Of a DNA stretch of 12,393 nt, positions 8,387 through 12,393 are shown one piece after another. The notes beneath the pieces are model-generated. The model searched no databases. It was not told the DNA's origin and saw only the letters and a list, made by a program, of their open reading frames with translations. Numbering within the stretch: the first letter of the stretch is position 1; every line of letters starts with the position of its first letter. A program made the translations under genes and the position numbers. The DNA is from Muribaculaceae bacterium. GTDB taxonomy: Bacteria > Bacteroidota > Bacteroidia > Bacteroidales > Muribaculaceae. Location of the stretch: contig JAFYCU010000162.1 in NCBI GenBank assembly GCA_017545095.1, positions 1 through 12,393 of the forward strand. Reading direction: 5' to 3'.

Positions 8387-9454
8387 TTACTCGTAATGAC
8401 GGATGCGCACTTCGATGTCGTGGGCCTTGAGGGCATCAACGGCTGGGGTGACGTCGGTTTCGCCGTAATGATATGGGAACAGCACCCGGGGCTTGACAGT
8501 GCGGGCGGCACGCAGGAGCTGATCCACGGTCATGGTATAGGGCTGGTTGCAGGGCAGCAACGCGATATCGATGTCGTGAAGGTCGCTCATCTCGGGAATG
8601 TCCTCGGTGTCGCCGGCAATGTAGATGCGCAGGCCGTCGATGGTGAGCACAAAGCCGTTGTCGCGACCCTTGGGATGGAATTGTAGGTGCCCTTCGGTGG
8701 TGTTGTAGGCCGGCACAGCCTTGAGGCTTATCCCATCGGCCAGCGCGAGTGAGTCGCCATTGGCCATCACCGTGCCGTAACCCAGCTGCTCGGCACACCG
8801 CACATTGGTGATGAGTGTGGTGCCCGGCTTGGTGAGCAACTTGATGGCTTCGGGGTCGAAATGGTCGGCATGCTCATGTGTGACGATGATGAAATCGGCC
8901 TTGGGACACACGGCATATTCCGACGTTCGGTTGCCGAGCTTCGTCACCGGGTCCACCTCAATCTCGCAGTCGCCGGCAGTGATGCGCACACTGCCGTGCA
9001 TCACGGCTTGCAGCTCCACCACGCGTCCGCCGGGCGTGGCAAACCGGTCCACCTGCGCCCGTGTGCGTGTCACCGCATTGCCGGCGGCCTGCCAGGCCTG
9101 GATGCCTCCTTCCAGATTCACCACCTTGAACCCCTTGCCAGCCAGTTGCTCGGCAGCCTTGAGCGAGCGACGCCCGCTGCGGCAGTACACCGCTACGAGG
9201 TGCAACGTGTCGAGCTGCGCAACGGCAGCATCGAGAAATCCCGATGCGTTCACATCGATGAGCATGGCTCCCGCCAGATGGCCCTCGTCATACTCCTGTG
9301 CCGTGCGCACATCAAGCAGCTGCACGTCACCGCTGGTGAGCACATCAATAAAACCGTTCACATCCGCATTGTCGTAGGCGGCTTGCTGTTGCGAACACGA
9401 CGAGGCGGTGCCCAGACCGAGCAGCGCCAAAACCATTGAGAAAAAACGTTTCAT
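8387..9454 (-). CDS. Lipoprotein with rhodanese domain fused to a UlaG-like metallo-beta-lactamase-fold domain
   Basis: This 355-residue protein begins with a likely lipoprotein signal (MKRFFSMVLALLGLGTASSC, Cys20). The next residues, SQQQ, lack the acidic surface-export signal known in Bacteroidota, so a periplasm-facing anchor is likely. A rhodanese domain follows (about 28-126: LLDVRTAQEYDEGHLAGAM, active loop CRSGRRS with Cys91, NLEGGIQAW). The second half (about 137-355) is an MBL-fold hydrolase of the UlaG/UPF0173 type: zinc motif THEHADH (192-198), HPKGRDNGF (260-268), AGDTE with Asp282, and FPYHYGET with His329. The known MBL-rhodanese sulfur enzymes (CstB, ETHE1-rhodanese fusions) have the opposite order and a different MBL subfamily. 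A role in thiol or persulfide chemistry at the envelope is an inference; the true substrate is unknown. It has its own promoter and no same-strand neighbour close by. Confidence 0.88.
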   Translation of the reverse strand: MKRFFSMVLALLGLGTASSCSQQQAAYDNADVNGFIDVLTSGDVQLLDVRTAQEYDEGHLAGAMLIDVNASGFLDAAVAQLDTLHLVAVYCRSGRRSLKAAEQLAGKGFKVVNLEGGIQAWQAAGNAVTRTRAQVDRFATPGGRVVELQAVMHGSVRITAGDCEIEVDPVTKLGNRTSEYAVCPKADFIIVTHEHADHFDPEAIKLLTKPGTTLITNVRCAEQLGYGTVMANGDSLALADGISLKAVPAYNTTEGHLQFHPKGRDNGFVLTIDGLRIYIAGDTEDIPEMSDLHDIDIALLPCNQPYTMTVDQLLRAARTVKPRVLFPYHYGETDVTPAVDALKAHDIEVRIRHYE

Positions 9455-9503
9455 ATCATCTTCATTTTACTGTTCAATAGCATGTGCAGCACACACTTCG
9501 CTG

Positions 9504-9534
9504 CAAAGTTACAACATTCCCGCGGACCGACCAA
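9504..9534 (-). promoter_or_regulatory. Promoter of the rhodanese-MBL lipoprotein gene
   Basis: On the minus strand, TTG (9534-9532), a 20-bp spacer and TAACTTTG (9511-9504) fit the Bacteroidota consensus, with an exact -7 box. The start would be near 9497, about 43 bases before the ATG at 9454. Confidence 0.65.
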
Positions 9535-9762
9535 CTCAAAGCAACGCTAAATTCTGAACTAAAGGCAGAATGTGCTTTTCGGCATTCCTCCATCCCCGTG
9601 CCACACCCATGGTGACATGGGGTTATATTCACTTGAACGACATTGACTCAGACCAGCTTCTTCGAATGGACAACCACCATTATCAATGAGGTTGCAGTGA
9701 GGTTGCAGTAATGTCGACTTTGCTGTAATTGCTTTGAAATTGCGCGGTGTGTCACTAAAAAA
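9535..9762. other. Spacer between two divergent promoters with no recognised gene
   Basis: This is the middle of the 374-bp gene-free stretch between 9454 and 9829. I see no convincing gene or RNA. A 72-codon minus-strand frame (9559-9777) begins inside the 7-bp tandem repeat and resembles no family I know. The only structures I notice are a perfect 11-bp tandem duplication and a short GTGACATGGGG-rich segment. It may hold a dispersed intergenic repeat, which only a search would show. Confidence 0.5.
9687..9708. repeat. Perfect 11-bp tandem duplication
   Basis: TGAGGTTGCAG occurs twice head to tail (9687-9697 and 9698-9708). It lies about 70 bp upstream of the AAA-ATPase gene's -33 box. It may be a recent slippage product or a paired protein-binding site; nothing favours either. 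Confidence 0.85.
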
Positions 9763-9790
9763 TTGTGCATTGTGCATTGTTCATTGTGCA
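9763..9790. repeat. Four tandem 7-bp units (TTGTGCA) in a promoter region
   Basis: TTGTGCA (9763-9769), TTGTGCA (9770-9776), TTGTTCA (9777-9783) and TTGTGCA (9784-9790) lie head to tail, followed by a diverged TTATTGA. The TTG that serves as the -33 box of the downstream gene is the start of the third unit. Similar short repeats occur between genes in gut Bacteroidales, as far as I recall. Confidence 0.9.
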
Positions 9791-9806
9791 TTATTGATTA
9801 ACTTTG
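9777..9806 (+). promoter_or_regulatory. Promoter of the AAA-ATPase/PD-(D/E)XK gene
   Basis: TTG (9777-9779), a 19-bp spacer and TAACTTTG (9799-9806) fit the Bacteroidota consensus, with an exact -7 box. Transcription should start near 9813, which rules out the upstream TTG at 9811 as a start codon and favours an ATG at 9820 or 9829. Confidence 0.7.
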
Positions 9807-9828
9807 CGGTTTGAAAAATATGCGCATT

Positions 9829-11385
9829 ATGGAAGCACAGTTAATTTATCCCGTAGGAGAGCAGGATTTTCCTAAGATTCGTAAGTCTGGCATGGTGTAC
9901 GTCGACAAGACGAACCTGATTTATCAATTGGCATCAAAGGGTAGCCATTATTTCCTGAGCCGCCCCCGGCGCTTCGGCAAGTCGCTGCTCATCAGCACAC
10001 TCGAAGCCTATTTCCAGGGTCGCAAGGAGCTCTTCAAGGGACTCGCCATCGAGCAGCTGGAACGAGAATGGACGGTGCATCCCGTCTTCCGCCTCGACAT
10101 GAGCGGGGAAAAGTATGCCGCCATCGCCAACCTGCACTCTCACCTCGACAACACACTTCGCTACTATGAGCGCACGTACGGTTTGACACCAGCCGCCACT
10201 GACACCTACGGTTCGCGACTGGCCAACTTGATTATCACCGCCCACGACCTGACGGGGCAGGGTGTGGTGGTGCTCGTAGATGAGTACGATGCACCACTGC
10301 TCGACAGCCAAAACAACCCCGCCCTGCAAGCCGAGATCCGGAACATTGTACGTGGGTTCTACAGTCCGCTCAAGGCACAGGCTGCACGGTTGCGCTTCGT
10401 GTTCCTCACGGGCATCACCAAGTTCTCACAGCTGAGCGTTTTCAGCGAGTTGAACAATTTGATGAACATCAGCATGATGCCGCAGTACGAGGCATTGTGC
10501 GGCATCACCGCCGAGGAGATGGTCACCCAGATGCGACTGGGTATTGAGAACCTCGCCGAGTACCACGGATGCTCCCCCGACGAGATGGTGGCGCGGCTCA
10601 AGATGAATTATGACGGCTATCACTTCGGTAGGCGGCTGGTGGATGTCTATAATCCCTTCAGCCTGGTGAAAGTATTCCAGTATTTTGAGTTGGGCCAGTA
10701 CTGGTTCGACAGCGGCACGCCCACGTGGCTGCTGGAACTGCTGCAGGGCAAACACATCGAGCTTGACGAGCTGGAACATATCATCACCCGCTCCTCGCGC
10801 TTCGACCAACCCACCGAGCAGGTCGATGACCCCATCCCCGTGCTCTACCAGAGCGGTTATCTCACCATCAAGGACTACGACCCCGACAGCGAGATGTACA
10901 CCCTGGGCATCCCCAACCGCGAGGTGCGCATCGGTCTGGGCCAGTCACTCGTGAACTATGTGAAAGCGCGCCCCGACAGCAACGACTATTTGCGCAAGGT
11001 CTATTTCCAGTGGCGGCGCGGCGCGGCCACGCTGGCCGACTTCATGCAGGTGCTGAAGGACTTCTACTCGTCGATTCCTTACGATGTGGCCAACGACAAC
11101 GAGCGGCACTATCAGGCCATCCTCTACGCCGTACTGGCCTCGTTCGGTGCCGACATCCGCGTGGAAGAGCGCACCGCCGCCGGCCGCGCCGACTTGGTGC
11201 TGCTCATGCCTCGGGAAATCTATTTGATGGAGCTGAAATACGGCCACACGGTGCAGGAGGCCATGGAGCAGCTGCGCACCAAGGACTACACCGTGAAATA
11301 CCGCCACGATGGTCGCCCGGTGCGGCTGCTGGCCATCAACATCAGCAAAGAGACGCGCACCATCGATGACTGGCTGTGCGAATGA
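9829..11385 (+). CDS. AAA-ATPase-like protein with C-terminal PD-(D/E)XK nuclease-like domain
   Basis: This 518-residue protein belongs to the family joining an AAA-ATPase-like domain to a PDDEXK_9-type domain (Pfam AAA-ATPase_like plus PDDEXK_9), found in many paralogous copies in gut Bacteroidales. The N-terminus is typical (YPVGEQDFPKIRKSGMVYVD). The P-loop SRPRRFGKS is at 44-52 and the Walker B VVVLVDEYD at 146-154 (Asp151, Glu152). TGITKFSQLSVFS (194-206) probably supplies a sensor. The C-terminus (about 415-518) has a nuclease-like core: NERHYQ (Glu425), GRADLVLL (Asp455), YLMELKYG (Glu468, Lys470) and MEQLRTKDY. All catalytic positions look intact, so nuclease activity is plausible but unproven, and the family's role is unknown. 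I chose ATG 9829, which lies 23 bp from the -7 box as uvrD's start lies 22 bp from its own. ATG 9820 is possible. It stands alone, with its own promoter and terminator. Confidence 0.88.
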   Translation: MEAQLIYPVGEQDFPKIRKSGMVYVDKTNLIYQLASKGSHYFLSRPRRFGKSLLISTLEAYFQGRKELFKGLAIEQLEREWTVHPVFRLDMSGEKYAAIANLHSHLDNTLRYYERTYGLTPAATDTYGSRLANLIITAHDLTGQGVVVLVDEYDAPLLDSQNNPALQAEIRNIVRGFYSPLKAQAARLRFVFLTGITKFSQLSVFSELNNLMNISMMPQYEALCGITAEEMVTQMRLGIENLAEYHGCSPDEMVARLKMNYDGYHFGRRLVDVYNPFSLVKVFQYFELGQYWFDSGTPTWLLELLQGKHIELDELEHIITRSSRFDQPTEQVDDPIPVLYQSGYLTIKDYDPDSEMYTLGIPNREVRIGLGQSLVNYVKARPDSNDYLRKVYFQWRRGAATLADFMQVLKDFYSSIPYDVANDNERHYQAILYAVLASFGADIRVEERTAAGRADLVLLMPREIYLMELKYGHTVQEAMEQLRTKDYTVKYRHDGRPVRLLAINISKETRTIDDWLCE

Positions 11386-11415
11386 CATGTAATATGTGAA
11401 TACTGTACGCCAACA

Positions 11416-11459
11416 AAAGTATCGGCAAATCGCCACACACGACGATTTGCCGATATTTT
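11416..11459. terminator. Bidirectional intrinsic terminator between convergent genes
   Basis: A perfect 13-bp stem (TATCGGCAAATCG at 11420-11432 with its complement at 11443-11455) has a 10-base loop. It extends by a G-T wobble and three A-T pairs to 11416-11459. The plus strand continues into TTTTC and the minus strand into CTTTTGTTG, so it can stop both the AAA-ATPase gene (stop 30 bp away) and the dockerin-FGE gene (stop 35 bp away). Confidence 0.85.
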
Positions 11460-11494
11460 CTGTTGTCTAAAACCGGGCTTAAAAATCTGTCTGA

Positions 11495-12393
11495 TTATTT
11501 AGCCAAACGGAAACCCATATCGTGGTGCTGGCTGCTTTCGTAGTCTCCACCTCGGCCAATAGTTGGGTGTGGCCCTCCAGAATCACCTGCCTCACCACCT
11601 TTAACTCCATATCCACTGCCACGGGTACATCTTTTGTAGCCGCTTTCTGGACCAGTGGGATTCACTTGCGGTTCAGAACTGTAAGGTCCATACCAGTCGG
11701 CAAGGCGCTCCCACACATTGCCTGTCATGTCGTATAAGCCCAGTTCATTCGGTTTCTTCTGTGCTACAGGATGTGTGGTATGATCGCTGTTGTAGCGATT
11801 CCACGACACCTCATCGGCATCATCGCTGCCAGCATATATGTAACCCTTGCTCTTGTTGCCGCCACGGGCAGCAAACTCCCACTCGGCCTCGGTGGGCAGG
11901 CGGAAGGTTTCACCAGTCAACGCATTCAGCTTGGTGATGAACTCTTGGCACATATCCCAGGTGACGTATTCCACAGGATACTGCAAATCGCCAGTGTGTC
12001 GGCTTGGGTTACTGCCCATCACGGCTTCATATAAGGCTTGTGTCACCTCTGTCTCACCGATATTAAAGCCCGACAAAGTCACTTCGTGAGCAGGGCCTTC
12101 ATCCCCAACATAATAGCCACCCATGGTGAACGTTCCACCCTCGACCTTGACCATTTTGAACTCCACGCCATTCACCTTGTAGGTGGTAATGTCGTCGTGC
12201 CAGTTGGTGCCTTTGCCCAACATGAGGTTGATGATGGCGTTCAAGTCGTCGATGTCGACGTTGCCGTTCTGGTTCATGTCAACACGCGGCATGTAAATCT
12301 GGTTGATCTTCAGTGTGTTCTTGCCCAGGATGATGTTGATGGTGATGTTCATGTCGTCCACGTCCACCACGCCGTCGAGGTTGGCATCGCCCA
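11495..12393 (-). CDS. Dockerin-repeat FGE/SUMF1-like protein, 5' end outside the window
   Basis: The frame is open to the window edge, so the start and any signal peptide or further domains lie beyond 12393. A start at the GTG at 12370 would fall inside the first dockerin repeat and is wrong. Visible are two dockerin-type EF-hand repeats (GDANLDGVVDVDDMN at about 12391-12347, and DMNQNGNVDIDDLN), a linker, and an FGE/SUMF1-like domain: FKMVKVEGGTFTMGG, ETEVTQALYEAVMG, FRLPTEAEWEFAARGG, KPNELGLYDMTGNVWERLAD, and the final MGFRLAK. The segment where FGE enzymes carry their two catalytic cysteines is here glycine-rich (RCTRGSGYGVKGGEAGD, then GGPHPTIGRGGDYES) and lacks the paired cysteines. Sulfatase activation is therefore unlikely, and a binding or structural role is more plausible. 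It is probably exported, as relatives are. It converges on the AAA-ATPase gene and is a clear paralogue of the broken gene at the left end. Confidence 0.88.
   Translation of the reverse strand, partial: GDANLDGVVDVDDMNITINIILGKNTLKINQIYMPRVDMNQNGNVDIDDLNAIINLMLGKGTNWHDDITTYKVNGVEFKMVKVEGGTFTMGGYYVGDEGPAHEVTLSGFNIGETEVTQALYEAVMGSNPSRHTGDLQYPVEYVTWDMCQEFITKLNALTGETFRLPTEAEWEFAARGGNKSKGYIYAGSDDADEVSWNRYNSDHTTHPVAQKKPNELGLYDMTGNVWERLADWYGPYSSEPQVNPTGPESGYKRCTRGSGYGVKGGEAGDSGGPHPTIGRGGDYESSQHHDMGFRLAK

Noticed and set aside
9559..9777. 72-codon minus-strand frame in the spacer
   Set aside because: Its start lies within the TTGTGCA repeat. There is no promoter box placed for it and no recognisable domain. 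Kept only as part of the unexplained spacer.
9763..9790. Short tandem repeats as a possible CRISPR array
   Set aside because: Units are 7 bp, contiguous, without spacers, and no cas genes are present.

Overview
The window looks like a bacterial contig, or most of one, from the order Bacteroidales. Muribaculaceae or a Prevotella relative is my best guess, at modest confidence. The signs are exact Bacteroidota-type promoters (TTTG or TTG, 19-20 bp, TAnnTTTG), no clear Shine-Dalgarno sites, a guaB next to a parvulin-type prolyl isomerase, an AAA-ATPase/PD-(D/E)XK protein of a family common in gut Bacteroidales, and secreted-protein modules (BspA-like leucine-rich repeat, dockerin EF-hands, formylglycine-generating-enzyme-like domain) at both ends. 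Both ends cut through genes.

Layout. Positions 1-239 are a near-perfect palindrome: two 110-bp arms around a 19-base turn, most simply a fold-back artefact at a contig end. Behind it, on the minus strand (130-1098), lies a 323-codon open frame with an LRR remnant, two dockerin repeats and an FGE-like domain. It has no start and no stop in the window. Its 5' side abuts the end of a minus-strand family-3 membrane acyltransferase (1094-2086). Next come a secreted two-domain parvulin (2159-4090) and guaB (4221-5693), all on the minus strand. guaB and a plus-strand uvrD/pcrA helicase (5965-8382) diverge from a shared intergenic region holding two promoters with identical -7 boxes. The helicase converges, 4 bp apart, on a minus-strand lipoprotein that joins a rhodanese to a metallo-beta-lactamase-fold domain (8387-9454). 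A 374-bp spacer holds two divergent promoters, a 7-bp tandem repeat and otherwise nothing recognised. It precedes a plus-strand AAA-ATPase/PD-(D/E)XK gene (9829-11385). That gene and a second dockerin-FGE gene (11495-12393, cut by the window edge) converge on a strong two-way terminator.

How the parts fit. guaB (GMP synthesis) and uvrD (repair/replication helicase) are housekeeping genes. The parvulin is an envelope folding factor often found near guaB in this group. The flanking dockerin-FGE proteins are probably envelope or secreted accessory proteins, and such paralogous families could well be what breaks assemblies. I see no defence locus, CRISPR array, insertion sequence, tRNA or rRNA. 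The points most worth checking are the terminal palindrome, the headless LRR-dockerin-FGE gene, the rhodanese-MBL lipoprotein and the isolated AAA/nuclease-like gene. I found nothing I can honestly call a new multi-gene system.
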